Of a stretch of 64,000 bases of DNA, positions 43,594-53,854 are shown in pieces. Made by a program: the position numbers and the translations under genes. The stretch's first letter is position 1. Each line of letters begins with the position of its first letter. Under the pieces are notes generated by a model. The model was not told the DNA's origin and made no database searches. It saw only the letters and a program-made list of their open reading frames with translations. Origin of the DNA: Henningerozyma blattae CBS 6284 (Eukaryota; Ascomycota; Saccharomycetes; Saccharomycetales; Saccharomycetaceae); contig NC_020186.1 in assembly GCF_000315915.1 (NCBI RefSeq), positions 2,356,001 to 2,420,000 on the forward strand, given 5' to 3'.

Positions 43594-43978
43594 ACCGAAA
43601 ACGAGAGCGAAAATAAGCGTACGAGAAATCAAGCGGGCCAGTGGGAACGACTGTGAGCCACTGTGAGCCAATGTGAGCCAATGTGAGTAAGCCCTGACTA
43701 CATTTTTCTACGTTCCGAAGCTCTATGCATAGCGTACATTTCTGCGCATTTCTCTGTGCATTTCGTGGGCGTCTCGCCGCACACCCCGCCCCTGGCCCTG
43801 TGCGTATATATATATAGAACTTGGCCGCTATGTAGAAATACACCCTATGCATTCGCGAGGCGTATTGGTTTTGTAGTTGTACACTCTTTTGTATTTACAA
43901 TAGCATAGTTGCATAGTTGCGTAGTTGCATATACACTTTCTAGTTTATCACACACACACAGCATACAAACACACTACT
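43594..43978. other. COX19-KNS1 intergenic region with short tandem repeats
   Basis: This 385-bp GC-rich stretch contains a 10-bp repeat (43650-43689) and an 8-bp repeat GCATAGTT/GCGTAGTT (43903-43926) just before KNS1. A TATATATATA tract lies near 43805. Confidence 0.6.
43650..43689. repeat. 10-bp tandem repeat x4
   Basis: Four consecutive units of ACTGTGAGCC/AATGTGAGCC lie in the COX19 3' flank. Confidence 0.85.
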
Positions 43979-46123
43979 ATGCGACCCACGCTAGCTAATC
44001 CTAGCGCGAACGCAAATACGATCTCAAATCCTTCAAGAATTAACCCCCCCTTTAACAGGCCCATCTATACTAGTCAAGCCTCGCCTCGTGATTCGCCAGC
44101 GTCTTCCATGGATATCGATAAGAAAGAGGTCGAAACGTTTGAAGAGGAAGAGGAGGAACTGGGCGAATCTCGCGATTCGCCCAGTTCCTCCAGCTCTTCC
44201 TCAGATGACGTTATCTTCATCAAGGAACAACAGATCCACTCGACCTCGCCTTCGGTAAACACTACTTATTACACTCCGTTGCCAGATAATTATTCCTATA
44301 CTTTACCCTCGTCGTATAGAAAACAACGTACTATCTCGTTGCCTCAGCTGCCCTTCAGCAGGTTGGCCTACGAGACGGCGAATTATATGTCCCCCCGTGT
44401 GGAACGGGACGACGACTTGATCCATCTCACCGGTTCTTCCTCCAAGACGCTTTCGGGCAACAGAAGTGTCAATTTAAAACTGTTGCAGACTCCAGTACCC
44501 GACATCACTGTGTTGGAATCCATGCCCTTGACATCGGCAAACTCCAACTCTGTGTCTCCGATGTCCATTACCAATGCAAGTACAAATGCAATGTCAAACA
44601 CCACGGCTTATTATTCGGGCTCGAATTCCGCGGCTAGCACCAATAGTAGTGGTAGTAGTAGTAGTAGTAGTAGTAACACTACCACGGGCGGCGTCTCAAA
44701 CGTCATTACCAAGAAAAGTTCGTTAAAGAAGAATTCGTTGAAAAGAATAAAAAACCCTCCCAAATTGACTTCCAAATTGATCATTGGCAAAAAACAACGC
44801 ACCATTAAAGATAATTTCAAAACAGATAAAGACGGTCATTATATTTATAAACAGAATGATACATTGGCAAATAACAAATACATTGTCAAGGCGTTGTTGG
44901 GTCAAGGGACTTTTGGAAAAGTCTTGAAATGTCTTGTGAATGAACAAGGCGAACCACATTACGTCGCTATCAAAGTCATCAAATCAATCGACCGATATAG
45001 AGAGGCCGCAAAGACTGAATTAAGAATCCTCAAGGCCATCCTTACAAATGATCCTCAGGGGATTTACCAATGTTTGCTCTTGAAAGATTGTTTTGATTAT
45101 AAAAACCACGTCTGTTTTATCACCGAATTGTACGGTAGATCCATCTACGATTTCATGTGTTCCAACGGGATTGCCAGATTCCCCGGCTCACATGTACAAG
45201 CCATTGCAAGACAATTGATTCGATCCATTTGTTTCTTGCATGATCTTGGTATCATCCATACCGATTTGAAACCAGAAAATATTTTGCTCATCGACGAATC
45301 CACAATCGATTACCCCTTGCCACCAAACGTTCTTAATTCAATCTCGTTAAGAAGAAAGACTGCTTCCAATGGTAAACGAAAGATTCTCACCAACCCGGAG
45401 ATAAAATTGATCGATTTTGGTTCTGCAATCTTTCATGATGAATACCATCCTCCCATAATCTCGACACGTCATTATCGTGCTCCAGAGATTGTTTTGGGAC
45501 TTGGATGGTCTTATCCATGTGATGTTTGGTCTATTGGATGTGTATTGGTAGAATTGGTTACTGGTGAATCTCTTTATCCAATCCATGAAAATTTGGAACA
45601 TATGGCCATGATGGAAAGAGTCAATGGATTACCATTCCCACCAAAATTGATTGATAAGATGTTTTTCAAAATTAAAAATAAGTTGGGCAATTTGCCAGCA
45701 GATTTGAATTCTACTGTGGTCAAACATTTCAACGATGACACTTTACAATTACAATGGCCAGAGAAAAATTCCAAAGGTCAATACATCACTTCGGAAAAAT
45801 CCATGCATCGTGTCATGGATGGTTGTTCAAGATTGGATCTACACATTTCCAATAAATTGAAATTGGATTATGGTGATGCTTTCAATATCAATTGGAATTT
45901 GTCTCCAGATAAGAATTGGAATTTGATTACTTGTAATTTACAAACCTCTTCGAGTTTGGACAAGGAAACTTTTCTCTTTTGGTATTGGTTTTTAGATTTA
46001 TCGAGGAAATTGTTTGAATTCGATCCTACAAAGAGAATTACTGCAAAGGATGCATTGAATCATCCTTGGTTTGGTTTGGGAATATTGGATCAAGGTATTG
46101 CAATTTACGAGCAACGAGCGTAA
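43979..46123 (+). CDS. KNS1: LAMMER-family dual-specificity kinase Kns1
   Basis: Kns1 is the yeast Clk/LAMMER kinase; in S. cerevisiae it acts downstream of TORC1 on the Pol III subunit Rpc53 with Mck1. The preferred start at 43979 gives 714 residues (yeast 737). An ATG at 43925 would add 18 poorly conserved residues. A Ser/Asn-rich N-terminus includes QRTISLPQLPFSRL, shared with yeast. The kinase domain has GQGTFGKVLK, AIKVIK, the catalytic HTDLKPENIL, IDFGSAIF and APEIVLGLGW. The family signature EHMAMMERVNG is complete. The first ~700 bp are GC-rich and contain a long perfect inverted repeat; the remainder is AT-rich. It matches YLL019C. Confidence 0.96.
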   Translation: MRPTLANPSANANTISNPSRINPPFNRPIYTSQASPRDSPASSMDIDKKEVETFEEEEEELGESRDSPSSSSSSSDDVIFIKEQQIHSTSPSVNTTYYTPLPDNYSYTLPSSYRKQRTISLPQLPFSRLAYETANYMSPRVERDDDLIHLTGSSSKTLSGNRSVNLKLLQTPVPDITVLESMPLTSANSNSVSPMSITNASTNAMSNTTAYYSGSNSAASTNSSGSSSSSSSNTTTGGVSNVITKKSSLKKNSLKRIKNPPKLTSKLIIGKKQRTIKDNFKTDKDGHYIYKQNDTLANNKYIVKALLGQGTFGKVLKCLVNEQGEPHYVAIKVIKSIDRYREAAKTELRILKAILTNDPQGIYQCLLLKDCFDYKNHVCFITELYGRSIYDFMCSNGIARFPGSHVQAIARQLIRSICFLHDLGIIHTDLKPENILLIDESTIDYPLPPNVLNSISLRRKTASNGKRKILTNPEIKLIDFGSAIFHDEYHPPIISTRHYRAPEIVLGLGWSYPCDVWSIGCVLVELVTGESLYPIHENLEHMAMMERVNGLPFPPKLIDKMFFKIKNKLGNLPADLNSTVVKHFNDDTLQLQWPEKNSKGQYITSEKSMHRVMDGCSRLDLHISNKLKLDYGDAFNINWNLSPDKNWNLITCNLQTSSSLDKETFLFWYWFLDLSRKLFEFDPTKRITAKDALNHPWFGLGILDQGIAIYEQRA
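44153..44190. repeat. Perfect 17-bp inverted repeat in KNS1 coding sequence
   Basis: The arm GAGGAACTGGGCGAATC (44153-44169), a 4-nt loop TCGC and the exact reverse complement (44174-44190) form a strong hairpin. A further imperfect GAGGAAGAG/CTCTTCCTC extension lies on both sides. Confidence 0.95.
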
Positions 46124-46333
46124 CCAACAACAAACGCAACGAGCGTAGCGAGTTGTGAGTATATATTCTAATTGCTACAAACATATCAAGTAGCCTAGCA
46201 TTCAAACAAGTTTTTTTTTTTTCATTAATATTATTATTTGTTCATTATTATTATTTCATATTACGTTTCAGTTTTTCAATTTCCCATTTTCATATTACAT
46301 TACACGTTTCATTTTTATCATTTCCCTTTTATT

Positions 46334-46388
46334 CCACTTTGAACCCACTTTGAACCCACTTTGATCCCACTTTGATCCCACTTTGATC
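46334..46388. repeat. 11-bp tandem repeat x5
   Basis: Five units of CCACTTTGAAC/CCACTTTGATC lie in tandem in the KNS1 3' flank. Confidence 0.9.
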
Positions 46389-46801
46389 CCACTTTTATTC
46401 CATTTTTCACTTCACTTTTCATTTTCAGTTTTTTTATTTTAGATCTTCCAACGTCATTCCTTTATAATAAAAAAAAAAGGTTCGTTCTTTCCACTTTTGC
46501 ACTACATACCCCTTAACTCAACACCATTGCATCTTACTCCATCATTTCTCATCATTTTATATCATATCATTTCCCTTTTTTTTTTATTTTTTTTTTTGTC
46601 TTTTTATGTCTTTTTTCCTGCTATTTTACTCACTATCAAGTTTAAATTAAAAAAAAAATAAAAAAATAATAATAATAATAATAATACTAGATTTATTTTG
46701 TCTTTGTCAGCTACAAACCCAGTCATTTGTAGCGTATATATGCATATAGTACATACATATATATACATATTAATAACTTTCAATATTGTATCACGTAATG
46801 C

Positions 46802-46829
46802 GTAGCCGCCGAGCCGCCGAGCCGCCGAG
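46802..46829. repeat. GC-rich CCGCCGAG cluster
   Basis: GTAGCCGCCGAG is followed by two more CCGCCGAG units in AT-rich surroundings. The same 12-mer occurs at 42230-42241. Confidence 0.8.
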
Positions 46830-47029
46830 ATTCGTAAAGCAAGATTAGTATACGGTGGCAAATGACAATTATTTAAAAAACACGGAAATCTAAATTTCAT
46901 TTTTTTACTTTTTCTATACAAATTTATTATACAACAGATAATAAACATTAAGATGTATTTACTGATAATAACAAAACATAAAGTCTCTTAGAATTTTTCA
47001 TCTTTTTTTATTTTTTTCTACTAACATAA

Positions 47030-47775
47030 TGATAACGTAATGTTTTGGATGTGAGATACAAGGCAAGGTGTTTTGTAAAACATTTAGCTGTAAAAAATAG
47101 AGCATTATGGAGTACTGTGAATTGCCAAAGTTCAATGCGAAATAAAAAATGTTCTAGGGCAGTATAGTATGGGTGTAATGCGAAACTTTATAATGTAATT
47201 GTGTTTGGCAAGTAGAGAGTTATTATGTTTTGTGAGACAAATTTGTATTAGGATGAATCTTTATGACTTACTATGGAAGTCAATTTTGAAATATGAACCA
47301 TTTGCGAAATATATGGTATATTTTGAGGCATCTACATAAATTTGTAAGCCACACCGTTTTTTTCTTTTTTGTTTATTTTTTTTTGGTTAATGTGAAACAA
47401 AATTGTGTTAGGGTAGAGCACTATAGTGTATTGTAAAACAAGATTCTGTTAAGGTGGAGCAATATGGTGCACTGTGGAACAATAGTGTATAATGCGAATT
47501 AACATTGTGCCAGGATGAAGTAATATTGTGTACTGTGAAACAATCTGGTTTACTTTGAAGCAATATTGTTCTATGCAAAGAATTCTTGTTCTATAGCGGA
47601 GCAATATGGTATAGTGTGAAACAAGATTGTCTTAGTGTGGAATAATATGGTGTACTGTGAAATGGCTTACTCTAATGCGAAGCAGAATTGTTCTAGAGCT
47701 TTGATGTTCAGTGAAGCACGAATGTGTTAGAGTAAAACAGTATGGAGTATTGTGAGATATTGAATTGTACAGCAA
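47030..47775. repeat. Decayed ~20-bp tandem repeat array
   Basis: About 35 imperfect units of 20-21 bp have an approximate consensus GTGTACTGTGAAGCAATATT. The clearest run is 47405-47700, where matching GTACTGTGAAACA-like positions recur at spacings of 41, 61, 81 and 41 bp. Units vary at most positions, and no conserved reading frame is seen. Confidence 0.75.
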
Positions 47776-49016
47776 TGGACAACTTTTTTTTTGGTGTGTG
47801 TGTGTGTATGTGTGTTACGTTGAAGCTCGCATTGGATTCTTTTTTGGATTTTTTTGGATTTTTTTTGGATTTTTTTTTCATTTTAAAGTGTATTTTAGGT
47901 ATTTGAGAAACATCAACCTTAACAAAAAGAATATATTGTTTATTCAACTATTGTGGTATATACTAAAGCATACTCATATCATAGTAGAGAAAAGAAAAAA
48001 ATTTTTTTAATCTATATTATCGTAGTAATATGGTGTAATATTATGGATTTACAAGGATTGTATTGTTTAGTGAGTTCATGTTTGTTTGATTTTTTTTTCA
48101 AATAAGATTGACGGTTTATAACTTACTATATTGGCAAGACAACTTTAGGCCAATATTATGATTTGCAAATTATGAAACAATAAAGATTATGTTTTATAAA
48201 AGTATATGATATTTATTTTTATTTTTCTTTGAATACACTACTGAATAAAGCGAGGAGGGTTCCAATATGAAGGTTTATATTGTACTCTAGAATATGATCG
48301 TTTGGAAATTGACAAGATTAATTGTGAATTGTAATACTCTCAAGCACTCCTTTTTCGTTAATGATTATTAAATTATTTTCAATCAATTGATTTAGTAGAA
48401 ACAATATTTTTGTATTGTAAAACATACTTAAGTAAATAGAACTACTTTAACAAAAATAATTTGTACCTCTATCTTATAGATTGGAAGGTGATATATCAAG
48501 TGAAATACAACTGTATAACTAACTATTGTGAAACTATTAGTTGAAGTGAGGTAATTTGAAAAAAAAAAACAATGATCTAACCTGGAAAAAAAGTTTCTTC
48601 TTTATCATGATTAATTGCATAAATAATATAAAACAGATCACACACTCTTTTTTTTTAGTTATACTCTAAATATTCACATGCAGTGGATATGCTATGATAG
48701 GCTTAGTAATATTGATTAGTTGATAGAAATCAATTAAAATTTAGAGCAACATTTAGCCAATATATTAGCTATAATCCACCATTCTTAACTTGATATGCAG
48801 GAAGGAACTATAAACTTGTTAAAATAAATTAGCCATTTGAATAATATATTAATTTAAAAAATTGAATAGCTTAGCCACCGTTATATCTTGTTTCAAGAGT
48901 TGAAGTAAATCATTTCTAAACGATTCCTAAACTTTAAAAAGAAAGGGTTCAAATAGGCAATCCAAACTTTATTCACATCGGTTTCAAGGAGAGAGTTTTA
49001 CATGTTGCGGAGTTTT

Positions 49017-49068
49017 GCTGACGCGAAGAATTTGCTGCGATTTACGCATTTATTGCTGATATGACAGC
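49017..49068 (+). promoter_or_regulatory. Cluster of GCTG copper-box cores upstream of the metallothionein gene
   Basis: GCTG cores occur at 49017, 49034 and 49055, and on the reverse strand at 49065-49068. The copy around 49055 (TTATTGCTGA) fits the S. cerevisiae Ace1/Cup2 consensus HTHNNGCTGD; the others are near matches. They lie about 160-215 bp before the ATG. Copper control is inferred from the motif and the downstream gene. Confidence 0.5.
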
Positions 49069-49229
49069 AAATATACGCAAATTAAATAAAATAGATGCAA
49101 AAAATAATAAAAAAAAAGAAATAATTTATATAAAAGAAACTTTGAGTTTTAATTTTTTTTTTTAAAGTAGCTGTTTTAAAGATAAAAAATCATCATCAAA
49201 AAAATACAGCACAAAAACGTCCCATCCTA

Positions 49230-49580
49230 ATGTCTTTAACCAATACTTCTAATTCAAACTACAACAATAATTGTCAATGTACAGTTTGTGAATGTACCAA
49301 ATACCCTGGAAAAACATGTAAGTGCACCAATTGTGATTGTTCTTCTGAAAATAACTACAATTGTAGATGCTCTAAAGAGAATAAAAATTGTGAATGCTCC
49401 AAGGGAACCCCCAGTTGTGAATGTATAGATGAAGCAAGCATCGAATGTCAATGTAATGGAAGTAAAGATTCACGTTGTGTATGCTTAACATGTATATGTG
49501 TTCCATCAAAATGCAATACATGTTCACCATGTGAATGTGAAGAATGTGAATACCCTCCAAAGAAAAGTTGTACATGTTAA
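49230..49580 (+). CDS. Metallothionein-like cysteine-rich protein (27 Cys in 116 residues)
   Basis: The protein is built of Cys-X-Cys pairs: 27 cysteines and 12 CXC motifs, no histidine, almost no bulky hydrophobics, and many Lys, Asn, Ser and Glu. CXCXXCXC modules occur at residues 15-22, 30-37 and 83-90, with regularly spaced CXC pairs between them at 45, 54, 63 and 73. This is the signature of a metallothionein binding Cu(I), Zn or Cd in thiolate clusters. It is about twice the size of yeast Cup1 (61) and Crs5 (69) and aligns with neither beyond the CXC pattern. It has no counterpart at the equivalent S. cerevisiae position. Copper-box cores lie upstream. Cytosolic metal buffering is inferred. 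Confidence 0.85.
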   Translation: MSLTNTSNSNYNNNCQCTVCECTKYPGKTCKCTNCDCSSENNYNCRCSKENKNCECSKGTPSCECIDEASIECQCNGSKDSRCVCLTCICVPSKCNTCSPCECEECEYPPKKSCTC

Positions 49581-50949
49581 TGTTTCATCATTTTAAGATA
49601 TCAATTATCATTACTTTATTTTTTCACAATCACGACTTATTGGGGGAAGAGGATATTCGAACTATATAATTTTTACTTAACGTCTATACATGGCAAATAA
49701 ATAAATTTAAAATATTTGATACATTTTATCGTCGTTTATAAAAAAGTATTTAATAAATTAAATTAAATAGAAAGAAAAACGATCATGTGTAAAGTATGAA
49801 TTGTTTTTATCAAGAGAATGAGTATGTAGAATTTTTTTGTCACGTGCTTACAATTTTTTTTAGCTGGATTTTCCACCCAAAGTTTTACTTTTATATCCAT
49901 TTGCATGATATCTGAATATTTTGGACAGAGAAATAGAAGAGTAACATTTAAATAACACAACGTAACAAATTGGTTAGATTTATTTGGCGAAAGTGGTGCT
50001 GAGAAATATTATTAAATTTCTTCTATTTTATATTTTTTTAATTTATCAAGATTTGAAATTCCTGAGGATAGTTGATATGCTATGATCGCATTTCCTTTCT
50101 TTATTGAACCCTTTTACTCTGAAATCATTGTTAAGCAATCTTGATTTAACATTTAACTAAACAAATAGTTGAATAGCTAAACTTTTATAATTTACATTTA
50201 CTTTCTTGAAAAAAAAATAATAAATAAAATCTCTTTATCAACTTTTCTTAAAAGGTGTACTATATTTCAGCATTGTGTTATGAGGTGATATTACTTTTTA
50301 AGAAAAAACTATACACTAGCTATTCCAAATTTGTTAAGAATGATTTGTATGGCACTATTAGTGACACAAATTTTCAAAAAATAACAATAATAAATAGCCT
50401 TCTAATTATACATTGTTAAATTTAGTATTTATTATTTTAAAACATTTGAAATAAAAAGTCTTGTATTAGTTTAAACAAACTAGTGTCATCCAGTTTAAAA
50501 TTGCGTAATTACAAATTATTATATCTACAACTTATGTACCATGAAAGATCGCTTTTGTAAAAGTATTAATAAATAGCTACACATTATATTTAAAAATCAC
50601 TGGATGATTTCTTAAGCTTAATATTCCAAATAGTCAACTATATTCAAATATTCAAATACTCAAATATTTTTATATAAAAAAAAAAAAAAGAAAGAATACA
50701 TTTCATTTTTGAATTAGTTTGTTCTTTACCCGCTTTTCTTATAATAGGGTTCAACTCAGATTTACCCTGGAATATTCTTACACAGCTGTTTGCCGTTCTT
50801 AAGGGAAAAAGATAGCGTTTTAAAAAAAAAAAAAAAATAAACAAATATAAGCTTTAAAAAAAAATAGATAGACTAGAAAAAAAAAAAATAAATTGCTAAA
50901 CTTTTGAACTTACAAGAATCGAATCGTTTACGTCGTATTTCAATCAATC
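49581..50949. other. Intergenic region between the metallothionein gene and MRPL15
   Basis: 1.37 kb of AT-rich sequence with one GTCACGTG E-box at 49839 and poly(A) tracts just before MRPL15. No gene is recognised. Confidence 0.45.
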
Positions 50950-51780
50950 ATGAATAGACGTTTACCGAGCAATTTAAACTCACTACTTCTTAGGTGTTCA
51001 AACGCTTCTCCTAACATACCTTCGATATCTCTAATTTTTCATCATCAATATCATTTACCTTCATTTAAATATAATCAAAACAGTGGCTTCCCTAATAATA
51101 ATAATATAATATCCAATACTCAACTATGTACTATAATTTCAACTCGTTCACTTACCTATTTACATGCAGGTAAGAGAATCAATGGGTTGAAAAGAGATCC
51201 TTCAAGTTTTTTAATTAATCCACATAATTTGGTTTATACAGACCTAAATGATGACAATTATTATAATAAAATAAAAGAATCCTTAAATTTAGAAGCTTAT
51301 AATATTGGGTTAACAAACGACCTACTATTACAAATATTCACTCATAAATCATTTGCACATGGCCAAAAAGCCTATAATGAAAAATTTCAACTATTAGGTA
51401 CACATTTTTTAAAATATTATACTTCGGTATATACAGTTACACAAGTTTCAAATGACCAGGATCAAAATCAATTAAAATTCAATAGATTAGGAAGTCTAAG
51501 ATCAAAATTATTAATTGATAAAACAGTTTTATCTAAATTTATTGAATTAAGAAAATTAAATGAATTTATTTTTTGGAAACTAAGAAATCCATTAAAAGAT
51601 TTAAGTTATAATGGTTCTGACAAAGTTTATTCTTCCGTTATAACAGCTTTGGTTGGTGGTATTTTATTGACAAAGGGTGATAAGAAAGCAATAGAATTTA
51701 TTAATGGCGAATTTTTAAATGATAATTCTAATGAATCAACTTTAATCTCTATTGTTAATGATAAAAATTATAAGAAATAA
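50950..51780 (+). CDS. MRPL15: Mitochondrial large-subunit ribosomal protein MrpL15 (mL57)
   Basis: mL57 is a mitoribosomal protein with an RNase-III-like fold lacking the catalytic residues. The 276-residue product (yeast about 253) opens with a basic, Ser/Asn-rich presequence. It then matches yeast MrpL15: LHAGKRINGLKRDPSSFLINPHNLVY, the family-typical FTHKSFAHG and the FWKLRNP segment. YSSVITALVGGILL follows near the C-terminus. The first ATG is used because the mitochondrial targeting segment begins there. In S. cerevisiae the gene is YLR312W-A, just beyond CDC25, consistent with this block. Confidence 0.93.
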   Translation: MNRRLPSNLNSLLLRCSNASPNIPSISLIFHHQYHLPSFKYNQNSGFPNNNNIISNTQLCTIISTRSLTYLHAGKRINGLKRDPSSFLINPHNLVYTDLNDDNYYNKIKESLNLEAYNIGLTNDLLLQIFTHKSFAHGQKAYNEKFQLLGTHFLKYYTSVYTVTQVSNDQDQNQLKFNRLGSLRSKLLIDKTVLSKFIELRKLNEFIFWKLRNPLKDLSYNGSDKVYSSVITALVGGILLTKGDKKAIEFINGEFLNDNSNESTLISIVNDKNYKK

Positions 51781-52234
51781 TGTTCGTTTGATTAATGCCT
51801 GGTTTAAAAAGAAAAAATAATAAATTAAAAAAAAAAAAAAAAAATAAAAATAATAAGGTCAAAATAGAAGCTATCAGTTTTGCAAGCATAATTTACCCCA
51901 AGTTGCACAATTCAAAGTGCTTGTTTTTTTGGAATTTGTTTCCCCAATATTCATTCCCCTCATCGCCTTCTCTTACTATTCTGTTTTTTTTTTTTAATAT
52001 TCATAATTAATTTTGATTGTATATTATACATACTTATACATATTTGTATATAATTATTAATCCATGTAAATAGGAACTTGAAAATGTCATACTTTATTCA
52101 AAACTCTCTTGTAGAGTTGCGTCTGTTAACACGCATTTTTAGGATAAAAGTCCAATATTAATATACACTATATATAAATATAAATATATATAATAAAAAT
52201 ACATGCGATTTTACTCCAAGTAGTAATGGATTAT
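51781..52234. other. Convergent intergenic region between MRPL15 and SPA2
   Basis: 454 bp of AT-rich 3' flank with a long A tract near 51828. No gene is seen. Confidence 0.4.
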
Positions 52235-53802
52235 TTAAACAATTTGGTGGTTACGATCATCAAGTCTAGAACTCAAGTATTCAATTTCCTCTTTTAAACT
52301 TGCTTCTTCCACAGATTTAACAAGTTCTTTAGTACATTTAGCAACATCAAATGCTAAACCTGCTAATCTTTGTTTAAATTGTTTGTCAGCATAGTCTTTA
52401 TCACCTTGTTCATTAGTTAAAATGCCATCTATATTTAGTTGGCATAATGTAGTCATACGAGTACTACAATCTCTCAAACTTTGAACCACCCAGCTACCAT
52501 GTTCCTTCAAATTAGCATTTCTACTTTGGTTCATAGATGTACTTGTTGCATCCGACATTTGACAAATAACTTGATTAATGGCATTTGCTTCCACTCTTAA
52601 GTTGCCCTTAGTTGAGTTTGGTTGCTTAATAGATGTTAATAATGATTGAATAGTGGAGATGACTTGAACTGTTTGATGTTCTAGATACAATAGTAAATCA
52701 GCTAATGTATTATCTGGGTTTTTAATATCAAATGAATCAATGTCAAATTCATTGGAATTAGAATCAACTTCATCCATATTTTTTTCATCATCATCATCAT
52801 CATCATCATCACCATCTGAACTATTTTCTTCACTTTCAGATTCTTCACTTTCAGATTCGCTCTCTTCAGAATTATTATTATTTTCTTTTACCACTTTATC
52901 ACTATCGTTATTCATTATTCCCATATTTTCATTTATATTGTTTTTTGGAATGAATTCAAAACTTTCTTCATTACTAATTTGATTTGTAGATAGTTCACGT
53001 TCTTCATGGTTACTTTTACTAATTAATGAAGGATGTTCTTCTAAATGAATAGCTTTATTCATTATTGAGGGATGATATTCTTTATAATTTAATGAAGATG
53101 GGAACTTCTCATTATTAATTGAATATTGATCTTCTTCCTTGGTGGTAATATTTATTGAAGGAATCTCATTGCTACCGACCATATTCATTGAAGAATAAGT
53201 GTCTTCGTTTTTAATTTCATTTCTTAATGGAATAAATTGGAAATCATCACTGTCATCTGGATTGTTACTATAAGATTGCATTAGTCCAGTTTCTTTTATT
53301 TCACCTTGGGATTCATTATTTAAAGGCACAAATTGGAATTCTCCACTATCATCAATATCACTCACAGTTATATTTTCAGATGAAACAACTGGAATATTAA
53401 AGTTTGGATATTCTTTCTTAATACTATTAGCAAATGGATTTGATGGTTTTAAACGTTTTAACGAATTAATTCTATCAATTGATTTTAATCCCATTTTCTG
53501 AATATTATTTCTAATATTATGACCTTGTTGTTCTTCAGCTGTAACTGATGGATTCAATTCAGGGTTGGCAGAAACGAAGGATGATTCGGAATTTAAATCA
53601 TTGATTTCCATTTGAAGTTCTTTAGGTTTTGTTGGGGATGGGTTATTAAATATATCTCTTGAATTTATATCTCCAACATCAAGATCATTATGATCTTTGG
53701 CAGTAATAAAGGTAGGTGTAATATTTTCAGCAATTTCTGGTCCATTTTCTGGTAGCCTTTGTATGACTGCTTTAGAATTCTCCATATTATTATAATTAGT
53801 GC

Positions 53803-53854
<52 letters not shown>

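Larger units (their letters stand above)
46124..49229. other. 3.1-kb gene-free region between KNS1 and the metallothionein gene
   Basis: No protein-coding gene is recognised. The region holds an 11-bp tandem repeat (46334-46388), a GC-rich CCGCCGAG cluster (46802-46829), a decayed ~20-bp repeat array (about 47030-47775), a (GT)n tract near 47793 and a GGATTTTTT repeat (47834-47878). The copper-box cluster of the next gene lies at 49017-49068. Confidence 0.6.

Noticed and set aside
43144..43671. Long minus-strand frame opposite COX19
   Set aside because: GC-rich sequence lowers stop frequency. COX19 itself is clearly recognised on the other strand.
46854..46862. GGTGGCAAA, identical to the proteasome-associated control element
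   Set aside because: It lies 3' of KNS1 with no proteasome gene nearby, and RPT6 in this window lacks the element.
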